Shown in pieces: positions 1 to 6,741 of a stretch of 47,901 bases of DNA; the stretch's first letter is position 1; every line of letters begins with the position of its first letter. A model generated the notes under the pieces. That model saw nothing but the letters and a program-made list of their open reading frames with translations, searched no databases and was not told the origin of the DNA. The stretch is from Verrucomicrobia bacterium UBA7008 (GTDB lineage: Bacteria > Verrucomicrobiota > Kiritimatiellia > RFP12 > UBA1067). A program made the translations under genes and the position numbers. Location of the stretch: assembly GCA_002449695.1 (NCBI GenBank), contig DJXI01000085.1, positions 1 through 47,901 on the forward strand. Direction: 5' to 3'.

Positions 1-37
1 ACCCCATTTGTTGCCGTTTCTATAGAAGTCTAGATTA

Positions 38-69
38 GCCCGCGTGAGCGGGCGGTCTCGCGTAGCGAG
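38..69. repeat. Two adjacent perfect hairpins at the left edge
   Basis: A 6-bp stem with a GTGA loop (38-53, GCCCGC/GCGGGC) is followed by a 5-bp stem with a GTA loop (57-69, CTCGC/GCGAG). Around them are TCTAGAAG-like words (TAGAAGTCTAGA at 23-34) that recur in other gaps of this window. There is no T-run, so a classical terminator is not obvious. It could end a gene left of the window or be a dispersed intergenic repeat. Confidence 0.45.
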
Positions 70-130
70 CAGCGCGAGCGGTCTAGCCCCTCTCGAATGG
101 CCCGTTCACGCAGAGATACGCAATTTATGG

Positions 131-136
131 TATACT
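131..136 (+). promoter_or_regulatory. TATACT -10 element for the lysozyme-like gene
   Basis: TATACT lies only six bases before the ATG at 143, so transcription would start at or next to the start codon. The same hexamer sits close to the starts of other genes here (28728, 39137, 40460). No good -35 is seen at normal spacing, and no Shine-Dalgarno fits between the hexamer and the ATG. A leaderless transcript is inferred. Confidence 0.5.
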
Positions 137-142
137 AGCGGC

Positions 143-610
143 ATGAAGAAAGCATTGATCGTCTGCGCTGTCGCCCTGTCGCTCCTCCGCGGCGGTTCTG
201 CCGCGCCCGCCGCGCCGCTCCTCCCCGCGCGCGAATGGTCGATGATCCGCCAGGTCGCCGTCAACTACGATCTGAACGAAGACGCGACCTGGCTCCTGGC
301 CGCCATCCGCCGCCACGAAAACGGCCGCCCGGGGCTGGAGTTCGGCGTCGGCGGGCCGATGAACTCCGGCCATCCCGCGCACCGCTATCGGGACGGCACC
401 AAGTCGTTCTACATTCAGGCGATGTGGGCGGCGGGCACGATCCGCAAACATTACAAAGGCGATCTCACGGCGTTCGGCAAGCGGTACAATCCGCCCTACG
501 CCGCCAAGTGGACGAGCGCCATCATGAAGCTGATGGCGCGCCTCAAAGTCGAGAACAACTACCGGCTGCCCGGCGTCCGGCCCGCCAAAAAGGAAATCCG
601 CTACCCCTAG
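143..610 (+). CDS. Small secreted lysozyme/transglycosylase-like protein
   Basis: The product has 155 residues. A typical signal peptide (MKKALIVCAVALSLLRGGSA, cleavage near residue 20-21) precedes a compact helical domain. That domain carries an RRHENG segment at about residues 55-60, a pattern like the catalytic-Glu region of lysozyme-like and endolysin-like folds, and a GKRYNPPYAAKW segment that resembles the end of such domains. I infer a small periplasmic peptidoglycan-cleaving or related enzyme. The fold assignment rests on motif resemblance only. An in-frame upstream start at 44 exists, but it would precede the signal peptide and the -10 element, so 143 is preferred. The gene is convergent with the next one and shares the bases CTAG with its stop codon. 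Confidence 0.55.
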   Translation: MKKALIVCAVALSLLRGGSAAPAAPLLPAREWSMIRQVAVNYDLNEDATWLLAAIRRHENGRPGLEFGVGGPMNSGHPAHRYRDGTKSFYIQAMWAAGTIRKHYKGDLTAFGKRYNPPYAAKWTSAIMKLMARLKVENNYRLPGVRPAKKEIRYP

Positions 611-1110
611 CCGCGGGGACGGTACTGCGCGGCCCGGTCGCCGCGCGCGCGCAGCTCCGCATCGGTGAGCGGATCGAGACCGCGCGATTTCAGGTAGCGC
701 ACGGCCCGCAGGTACGGCACGCGCGCCGCCGCCACGCCGCGCAGCGCCGCCGCGTTCTGGCGCGTCAGGAAATCGCTGCCCCAGCTGCCGTCGGCGCGCT
801 GCGACGCGACAATCTCCTGAAGCGCCGCTTCGTTCGGCGCGTAGGCGATGGTGTAGATGCGCGCCGAAGCGGGGATCGCCGCCGGCGCGGACGGCTGGAG
901 AAAGATCGACAGCGCGATCGCCGCAAAGAGCGACGCCGCCGCGAGAGACCCTACGCGCGGCAGCCAGACGGCGCGGCGCGTCAGCGGCGGCAGCACGCGC
1001 ACGTGCGCCGGACGGCGCGGCGCGACCGTCGCGGCGGCCCGCAGGCGGCCGACCACCGCGCGGCAGTCGGGCCCGAGTTCATTCAGCGTCGCTTCAAGAT
1101 CCGCGTTCAT
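607..1110 (-). CDS. Single-pass membrane protein, probable anti-sigma factor partner of the ECF sigma
   Basis: The product has 167 residues. A short Arg/Ala-rich N-terminal cytoplasmic part (1-50) resembles a reduced anti-sigma domain. It is followed by one transmembrane helix at about 53-72 and a periplasmic part. The periplasmic part contains QRADGSWGSDF, a QW-type motif of squalene-cyclase/prenyltransferase-like repeats. The gene follows the sigma factor on the same strand after a 184-bp gap. That gap holds a candidate ECF promoter (1159-1187) and a good Shine-Dalgarno (GGGAGGAG). Position and topology suggest an anti-sigma role; no known zinc-binding anti-sigma motif is visible. The role is inferred and the coding call is firm. 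Confidence 0.6.
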   Translation of the reverse strand: MNADLEATLNELGPDCRAVVGRLRAAATVAPRRPAHVRVLPPLTRRAVWLPRVGSLAAASLFAAIALSIFLQPSAPAAIPASARIYTIAYAPNEAALQEIVASQRADGSWGSDFLTRQNAAALRGVAAARVPYLRAVRYLKSRGLDPLTDAELRARGDRAAQYRPRG

Positions 1111-1158
1111 CGACTCTCTCCTCCCGTTTTTTCAAGACGTTGATCATCTTCACAGGAT

Positions 1159-1187
1159 GAAACGCCCTGGCAGCCGCGAAAGTTCAC
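1159..1187 (-). promoter_or_regulatory. Candidate ECF-type promoter (GTGAAC, 17 bp, CGTTTC)
   Basis: On the minus strand GTGAAC (1182-1187) and CGTTTC (1159-1164) are separated by 17 bases. This matches the usual ECF sigma architecture of an AAC-containing -35 and a CGT-containing -10. It lies between the ECF sigma gene and the putative anti-sigma gene and would give a leader of about 42 bases. ECF factors often autoregulate, so it may be read by the neighbouring sigma factor. Confidence 0.45.
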
Positions 1188-1294
1188 GGGATTTTCAGAT
1201 TGGAAAATTCGGGAAAAGGACTTCGGACATCAGACTCCAGACTTCCAGGATTCCAGAACCCTCGGCTTCTCGGAGCCCGCGCATGACCGCCCCG

Positions 1295-1789
1295 TCACCC
1301 GCGTTCCTCGAAGATCTCCTTCAGCTTCTTCAAGGCGTTCGACATCCGCGACTTGACCGTTCCGACCGGAATGCCGAGGATGGCCGCAACCTCCGCGTAC
1401 GGCAGGTCCTGGAACACCCCGAGCTCCACCACGTCGCGCAAGGGCTCGCTGAGCCGCGCGACCGCCCAGCGGACGTCCTCGCGCGCGCAGCTCGTCGCCG
1501 GATCGGCCGTCAGCGGCTGCTCGCGCCCCCAGCTCTCCTCGCGCCGCTCCCGGCGGGTCTGGCGGCGCAGGGCGTCGAGCCGCACCTGCCGGGCCATCAG
1601 GAAGAGGAAGGTCGACAGCTTCGCCGTCGGCTCGTACTGGTCGCGGTAGTTCCACAGCCGGATGTACGTCTCCTGGACGAGGTCCTCGCTCTCCGCGAGC
1701 GAAACGCCCTGTCGCCAGAAGAAGTTCAGGAGATTCTTCTCGAACGTGCGCGCCTCCGCCATGAGGCGTTCGGCGTCACGCGCCGACAT
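1295..1789 (-). CDS. ECF-family RNA polymerase sigma factor
   Basis: The product has 164 residues, normal for the family. Region 2 is clear (SEDLVQETYIRLWNY at about residues 33-47, then a LSTFLFLMARQVRLDALRR segment). Region 4 has the helix-turn-helix LPYAEVAAILGIPVGTVKSR. It would direct RNA polymerase to a small stress or envelope regulon. The start at 1789 is chosen because GGAGGTG sits seven bases upstream; longer in-frame starts would run through the CvpA-like gene. It overlaps that upstream gene by 14 bases, so translation is likely coupled. The membrane protein downstream is the likely anti-sigma partner. Confidence 0.9.
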   Translation of the reverse strand: MSARDAERLMAEARTFEKNLLNFFWRQGVSLAESEDLVQETYIRLWNYRDQYEPTAKLSTFLFLMARQVRLDALRRQTRRERREESWGREQPLTADPATSCAREDVRWAVARLSEPLRDVVELGVFQDLPYAEVAAILGIPVGTVKSRMSNALKKLKEIFEERG

Positions 1790-2177
1790 AGCGCGCCACC
1801 TCCGACGCGAGCGCGGAATATTCGAGCCCGTAGCCGATGTACGCCCAGACGACGACCGCGAGCGCGCCCGTGACGAGCCCGACGAGAAAGCCGAAAAACG
1901 CATCCGCCGGCTGCGCCAGCAGCCCGTTGACGAACTTGCGCACGACGATGCGCACGAGGCCGAACGCGAGGAGCGCGGCGACGAACACGGCGAGCGCGCG
2001 CTGCCAGCCGACGGTCAGATACGGTTCGGCGGCGCGCCAGCCGATCGTGCCGACCGCCGACGCCGCCAGCGTCGCCGCGAGAAAGGCGAGCGTTCCCGAC
2101 AGGCCGCGGAAGAGCCCCAGGATCGCCAGCGCGATCGTGAGCCCCCCCAGCGCGTAATCTGCCGGCAGCAGGTTCAC
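1776..2177 (-). CDS. CvpA-family membrane protein
   Basis: The product has 133 residues with about four hydrophobic helices. The pattern ADAFFGFLVGLVTGAL (about residues 90-105) is the usual CvpA-family segment after the second helix pair. CvpA-like proteins are inner-membrane proteins linked to envelope homeostasis and, originally, colicin V production. The start is GTG, five bases after the stop of the TPR gene. It overlaps the sigma-factor start downstream. The role of this copy cannot be read from the sequence. Confidence 0.65.
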   Translation of the reverse strand: MNLLPADYALGGLTIALAILGLFRGLSGTLAFLAATLAASAVGTIGWRAAEPYLTVGWQRALAVFVAALLAFGLVRIVVRKFVNGLLAQPADAFFGFLVGLVTGALAVVVWAYIGYGLEYSALASEVARYVGA

Positions 2178-2181
2178 GCCG

Positions 2182-3324
2182 TCACCGATTCCTCACGGGA
2201 ATCGTCTCGCGGTACTTCTGGTAGACCGCGGCGGTTTTGCCGCGCCCGGCCTTCTGCAGCGCGCGGATGAGCTGATCGATCGCCGTGATGTCGCCCGGGC
2301 TCGCCGCGACCGCGCGCGAGAACGTCTCCACCGCGACCGCCGTCTGCCCCAGCTTGAGCGCGAGCGCGCCCGTGTGCAGATGGACGTCCTTCGCGCCGGG
2401 CCGCAGCGCGCACGCGATCTTGTAGTACTTCAGCGCCTCCTGCTGGCCCGGCTTCGTCGCGTCCGTCTTCTCCCACGCCTTCGCGAGCCCGAGCGCCGCC
2501 GGATAGCTCAGCACGTCGGCGGTGTAGGCGTCGTTGTACCGGAGCTTCGCCGTCTTGAACGTCTGCTTCGCCCACGCGTCCTCGGCCTTCTTGAGCGCCG
2601 CCGCGCTCGCCGCCACGTCGCGCTTGTCCGCGCCCGGCCGCTGGGCGGCGGCGCGCGCGATCGCCTCCTTCAGATCGGGGATCGTCGTGCGCTGGACGCG
2701 CCTGACCTTGTCGTCCACGCCCCGGGCGAGCCGCACGAACAGCTCGAACTGGTCGACGGCGGATTCGTTGTAGCCGAAGGCGTCGCGGTAGAGCTTGCCG
2801 AGATGGTAGCGCGCCGACGCGTTGCGCCCGTCGAGGCGGATGGCCGCCAGGAGGCGCGTGCGCGCGCGCGCGCGCACCGTTTCCAGATCCGCGCCGCTCA
2901 CGCCGAGCTGGATGATGTCGACGATGGCGAGGCCCGTCAGCCCGCGCGAGCGGACCTCGGGCTCGGCGGCCGCGGCGAGCTGCGCGAAGAGCTCGGCCGC
3001 GCGCGCATAGTCCTTGCGGTAGAACGCGATCTGCGCGCCGACTTCGACGACATCGCGGTCGGTGCCCGCGAGCGCCGCCGCGCGGTCGATCGCCGCCGCC
3101 GCGTCGGGCAGCTCGCCGAGCGCGAGGAGCGCCTGCGCCTGGAGGACGAGCGCGTCCACGTTGCCGGGCGCGCGCTCCAGCCCCGCCGCGAGCGACTGGG
3201 CCGCGCGCTTCATGTCGCCGCCCGCGAACGCGGCCTCGCCGGCCGCGAGATCGGCGCGGCCGTCGTCTTCGGCGCAGCCCGCGACGGCCGCCGCGAACGC
3301 CGCCGCCGCGAGGAGCTTAAGCAC
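2182..3324 (-). CDS. TPR-repeat lipoprotein
   Basis: The product has 380 residues. The N-terminus is a lipoprotein signal ending in VAGC (Cys at about 17), followed by repeated Ala-rich helical pairs with TPR spacing (LAAGEAAFAGGDMKRAAQSL; ALGLAKAWEKTD; LHTGALALKLGQTAVAVETF). It is probably a lipid-anchored periplasmic or outer-membrane scaffold for protein contacts. The GTG start at 3324 overlaps the last eight bases of the phosphomannomutase gene. A longer reading to 3576 would be out of character, because that extension is a shadow of the mutase. No enzymatic motif is seen. Confidence 0.75.
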   Translation of the reverse strand: MLKLLAAAAFAAAVAGCAEDDGRADLAAGEAAFAGGDMKRAAQSLAAGLERAPGNVDALVLQAQALLALGELPDAAAAIDRAAALAGTDRDVVEVGAQIAFYRKDYARAAELFAQLAAAAEPEVRSRGLTGLAIVDIIQLGVSGADLETVRARARTRLLAAIRLDGRNASARYHLGKLYRDAFGYNESAVDQFELFVRLARGVDDKVRRVQRTTIPDLKEAIARAAAQRPGADKRDVAASAAALKKAEDAWAKQTFKTAKLRYNDAYTADVLSYPAALGLAKAWEKTDATKPGQQEALKYYKIACALRPGAKDVHLHTGALALKLGQTAVAVETFSRAVAASPGDITAIDQLIRALQKAGRGKTAAVYQKYRETIPVRNR

Positions 3325-4669
3325 GGATGATCGCGAGGAACTCGTCACGCTTGGCCTCCATGATGGCGGGCGTCTTGCCCTCGAGGTTGAGACGCACCAG
3401 CGGTTCGGTGTTGGACATGCGCACGTTCGCCCAGTAGCCTTCCGTCTCCCAGGCGTCGACCGACACGCCGTCGAGCTCGAACACGCGGGCCTTCGACGCA
3501 TAATCGGCCTTGATCTTCGCGAGGATCTCCGCCGGCGGGGTGGCGGTACGGGTGTTGATCTCGCCCGACTGCGCATATTTCCTGAGCGGCGCGATCAGCT
3601 CCGAGAGGGGCTTTCCGGACGCCGAGACGATGTTCGCGAGCGCGTACGTCGCCATCGACGACGACTCCGCCGTGAAGTTCGCCTTGAAGTAGTAGTGGCC
3701 CGACAGCTCCCCCGCGAAGATCGCGTCGTTCTGGCGCATCTGCTCCTTGATGAAGGAGTGGCCGACGCGCGACATCATCGGCTTGCCGCCCGCCGCCGCG
3801 ATCGTCTCCTCGGCCATCTTGGTCGATCTGAGGTCGTAGAAGCACACCGCGCCGGGGTTCGTCTTCAGGAGGTCCTGCGCGATGAGCGCCGTGATGAAGT
3901 CCATCGGGATGATCTCGCCCTTCTCGTCCACGAAGCCCGCGCGGTCCGCGTCGCCGTCGTACGCCACGCCGAACGCGTACTTGCCGGGGTTCGCCTTGAT
4001 GAGGTTCTGGAGGTCGACGAGCGTCTCGCGCTCCAGCGGGTTCGCCGCGTGGTTCGGGAATTCGCCGTCGTAGGTGCCGTAGAGGTCGTCGCGCGTCAGG
4101 AGCGTCTGCTCCGTGAACGCGACCGACTCCGCGATACCCATGCCGTTGCCGAAGTCCATCGCGACGTGCACGGGACGGGCGAGGTGCGCGAACGTGCGCA
4201 CGTGCGCGCCGTATTCCTTCGCGATGTCGACCTTCGTCACCCTGCCCTGTCCGTTCGGCGGCTCGCGGCCCGTCATGCCCGCGACGAGCCGTTCGATGTC
4301 CTTGATGCCCGTCGCGCCGGAGATCGGCACCGCGTTCGCCTTGCAGAGCTTGCAGCCGTTCCACTCCTTCGTGTTGTGCGAGGCGGTGATCATCACCGAG
4401 CCGTCGGCCTTCAGCGTGCCGTTGGCGAAGTAGCTCATCGGCGTCGACGCGAGCCCGATGTCGAGCACCTCGACGCCCTCGTCGACGAGGCCCCTGGTGA
4501 ACGACGCGAAGAGCGCGTCCGACGACTTGCGGCAGTCGCGCGCGACGACGACCCGGCCGCCCTGCACGCCCGCGAACTGCGCGTAGGCGCGCGCGATCTT
4601 GTAGAAATCGGCCTCGGCGAGGTCCTTGCCGTAGACGCCGCGGATGTCGTATGCTTTGAAGATGCCCAT
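3317..4669 (-). CDS. Phosphomannomutase/phosphoglucomutase (ManB/AlgC type)
   Basis: The product has 450 residues, the normal length of the alpha-D-phosphohexomutase family. All four signature sites are present. They are the phosphoserine loop TASHNTKEWNG (Asn-Thr rather than the usual Asn-Pro), the metal loop DGDADR, the sugar-binding GELSGH, and the phosphate-binding RMSNTEPLVR near the C-terminus. It interconverts hexose 6- and 1-phosphates, feeding GDP-mannose or UDP-glucose type donors to the glycan genes. ATG at 4669 is chosen because GGAGG lies six bases upstream. The TPR lipoprotein starts inside its last codons. Confidence 0.92.
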   Translation of the reverse strand: MGIFKAYDIRGVYGKDLAEADFYKIARAYAQFAGVQGGRVVVARDCRKSSDALFASFTRGLVDEGVEVLDIGLASTPMSYFANGTLKADGSVMITASHNTKEWNGCKLCKANAVPISGATGIKDIERLVAGMTGREPPNGQGRVTKVDIAKEYGAHVRTFAHLARPVHVAMDFGNGMGIAESVAFTEQTLLTRDDLYGTYDGEFPNHAANPLERETLVDLQNLIKANPGKYAFGVAYDGDADRAGFVDEKGEIIPMDFITALIAQDLLKTNPGAVCFYDLRSTKMAEETIAAAGGKPMMSRVGHSFIKEQMRQNDAIFAGELSGHYYFKANFTAESSSMATYALANIVSASGKPLSELIAPLRKYAQSGEINTRTATPPAEILAKIKADYASKARVFELDGVSVDAWETEGYWANVRMSNTEPLVRLNLEGKTPAIMEAKRDEFLAIIRA

Positions 4670-4726
4670 TGTTTCCTCCGTGTGTGTGGATGGTTGTCCT
4701 GCCTGAACGTTCAAGACGTTAGCGGT

Positions 4727-4732
4727 AGTTTA
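4727..4732 (-). promoter_or_regulatory. Possible -10 (TAAACT) for the mutase operon
   Basis: On the minus strand TATGATAAACTACC lies in the 100-bp gap between parE and the mutase and would leave a leader of about 50 bases. It is a one-base variant of the TATACT hexamer used elsewhere in the window. No convincing -35 was seen. The call is weak. Confidence 0.3.
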
Positions 4733-4769
4733 TCATAAATCTTCCTTCGCCCGCAAGACCCGGCGGCGG

Positions 4770-6617
4770 CTAGAAGTCCGAGGAGTCGCAGACGAGCGAG
4801 TCCATGATGTAGTCCCTGCGCTCGGGCGTGTTGTTGCCCATGTAGAACTTGATCGTCTTCTCTACGTCGGTGTCGTCCGCGCAGGTGACGGGCGTCAGGC
4901 GCATGTCCGGGCCGATGAAGTCCTTGAACTCCTTCGCGTTCAGCTCGCCGAGGCCCTTGAAGCGCGTGATCTCGCAGCCGCGCCCGCACTTCGCGATCGC
5001 CCGCTCGCGCTCGGCGTCGCTGAAGCAGTAGTACTGCTCCTTCTTGTTGCGCACGCGGAAGAGCGGCGTTTCGAGGATGAAGACGCGCCCGTCCGTGATG
5101 AGCGGGCGGTAGAAGCGCATGAAGAAGGTCGCCAGCAGCATCCGGATGTGCAGCCCGTCCACATCGGCATCGGTCGCGAAGATGATCTTCGCGTAGCGCA
5201 GGTGGTCGAGCGTGTCCTCGATGTCGAGCGTCTTGATGAGGTTGAAGAACTCCTCGTTCCGGTAGAGGACGTCCTTGTTGAGCCCGCACGTGTTGAGCGG
5301 CTTGCCCCGCAGGAAGAAGACGGCCTGGTTCATCGCGTCGCGCGCGTTGCCGAGCGTGCCGCCCGCCGACTTGCCCTCGGTGAGGAAGATCATCGTGTCG
5401 TCCCCCTCGGGCCGGCCCGTCTTCTTGTTCACCCGGTCGAGCTTGAGGTGGTTCTTGCAGTCCTTCAGCTGCGGCACGCGCACGCTCACGGCCTGGGTGC
5501 GCTCGCGCGCCTGCTTCTTGATCGTGTTGAGCTGCGAGCGGATCTTGCCCGTCTCCTCGATCTTCGCGATGAGCTTGTCCGTCTCGGCGCTCGCGCGGTG
5601 GAGCGCGGCCTCGATCTCCTTGCGCATCTGCTGGACGAGCTCCGCGCGGATGTCGTTCATGACGAACTTGATCTTCGTCTGGCCCTCGAAGACGGGGTTC
5701 ATGATCCGCAGGCTCACCGCGCCGATGAGGCCGTCGCGGATGTCGTCGCCGTCGAACTTCTTCTTCGGGTCGTAGTCGTTCAGCGCCTTGGTGAGCGCCT
5801 CCTTGAACGCCGTCAGGTGCGTGCCGCCGTCGGTCGTGTACTGGCCGTTGACGAACGAGTGGTACTCCTCGCCGAAGCGGTTGGTGTGCGTGAAGATGAT
5901 CTCCAGGTTCTTCGTCTTGATGTGGAACGGCTGGTAGAGCTTCTCGAACTGCGCCTCGTCCGCGATCAGATCGGCGAGGCCGCGCTCGGAGCAGATCGGC
6001 CGCCCGTTCAGGTTGATCGTCAGCCCCGCGTTGACGTAGCAGTACATCCGCATGCGGCGCACGACGTGCTCCTCGCGCACCTTGAAGTTCTTGAGCACCT
6101 TGACGTCGGGCTTGTAGCGGATGAACGTGCCGTTCGGCTCGCGCGTCCGGCACGTGCCGCGCTTCTGCGACTTGAGCCGCCCCTCCTCGAAGTACGCCTC
6201 GGAGAATTCGCCCTCGCGGAACGCGCGCACCTCGAAGAACTCCGAGAGCGCGTTGACGGCCTTCGTGCCGACGCCGTTCATGCCGGCCGAGAACTGGAAG
6301 TTGTCGCTGTCGAACTTGCCGCCCGTGTTCATCTGACTGACGCAGTCGACGACCTTCTCAAGCGGGATGCCGCGCCCGTAGTCGCGGACGGACGTCTCGC
6401 CGGTGTCGTAGTTGACCGTGACGTCGATCTTTTTGCCGCAGCCCATGACGAACTCGTCAACCGAGTTGTCGATGACCTCCTTCATGAGGATGTAGATGCA
6501 GTCGTGATACATCGCGCCCGTGCCCGGCTCGCCGACGTACATGCCCGGCCGCATGCGGATATGCGTCACCGGATCGAGTGTCTTGATGCTCTCTGCGCCG
6601 TAATTCTCTTTCGCCAT
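4770..6617 (-). CDS. parE: Topoisomerase IV subunit B (ParE-like type IIA topoisomerase ATPase subunit)
   Basis: The product has 615 residues. The GHKL ATPase domain comes first (EVIDNSVDEF with the catalytic Glu/Asn, DYGRGIP, GMNGVGTKAVNALS). The transducer follows with SFVNGQYTTDGGTH. The TOPRIM domain then has EGKSAGG and the metal motif ATDADVDGLHIR. The C-terminus carries FKGLGELNAKEF. The SFVNGQxTTxGGTH form and the short length resemble Bacteroidetes-type ParE more than GyrB. With a ParC/GyrA partner, not in this window, it would pass DNA duplexes to decatenate chromosomes. EGKSAGG differs from the common EGDSAGG. It is preceded by a TATACT element. Confidence 0.88.
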   Translation of the reverse strand: MAKENYGAESIKTLDPVTHIRMRPGMYVGEPGTGAMYHDCIYILMKEVIDNSVDEFVMGCGKKIDVTVNYDTGETSVRDYGRGIPLEKVVDCVSQMNTGGKFDSDNFQFSAGMNGVGTKAVNALSEFFEVRAFREGEFSEAYFEEGRLKSQKRGTCRTREPNGTFIRYKPDVKVLKNFKVREEHVVRRMRMYCYVNAGLTINLNGRPICSERGLADLIADEAQFEKLYQPFHIKTKNLEIIFTHTNRFGEEYHSFVNGQYTTDGGTHLTAFKEALTKALNDYDPKKKFDGDDIRDGLIGAVSLRIMNPVFEGQTKIKFVMNDIRAELVQQMRKEIEAALHRASAETDKLIAKIEETGKIRSQLNTIKKQARERTQAVSVRVPQLKDCKNHLKLDRVNKKTGRPEGDDTMIFLTEGKSAGGTLGNARDAMNQAVFFLRGKPLNTCGLNKDVLYRNEEFFNLIKTLDIEDTLDHLRYAKIIFATDADVDGLHIRMLLATFFMRFYRPLITDGRVFILETPLFRVRNKKEQYYCFSDAERERAIAKCGRGCEITRFKGLGELNAKEFKDFIGPDMRLTPVTCADDTDVEKTIKFYMGNNTPERRDYIMDSLVCDSSDF

Positions 6618-6646
6618 GCTTCTTCCCGTTGTCTTTTAGGATGGGT

Positions 6647-6652
6647 AGTATA
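6647..6652 (-). promoter_or_regulatory. TATACT -10 for parE
   Basis: On the minus strand GATATACT lies 29 bases before the parE ATG at 6617. The leader would be about 22 bases, with GGGAAG as a weak ribosome site. The hexamer is identical to those before the lysozyme-like, wzm-like and YrbL-like genes. Confidence 0.5.
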
Positions 6653-6689
6653 TCACAATTGGGCCGGCGGCGACTAGAAGCCATGCGAA

Positions 6690-6713
6690 GGGCGCGGCAG
6701 AACTGCCGCGCCC
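6690..6713 (-). terminator. Strong hairpin after the metzincin gene
   Basis: A perfect 10-bp GC-rich stem (GGGCGCGGCA/TGCCGCGCCC) with a 4-base loop lies 29 bases past the stop of the metzincin gene and before the parE promoter. On the minus strand it is followed by CTTCG, with no real U-run. It probably ends or protects the transcript of the two repeat-protein genes. Confidence 0.55.
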
Positions 6714-6741
6714 GCTTCTGCGTTTCCGTTTCCAGACCGAA

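Noticed and set aside
604..618. CCCC-TAGCCGC-GGGG hairpin at the convergent junction
   Set aside because: A four-bp stem is too weak to call a terminator.
1130..1140. TTCAAGACGTT occurs at 1130-1140 and 4709-4719 in leader regions
   Set aside because: It is only eleven bases, with no symmetry or third copy seen, so chance is likely.
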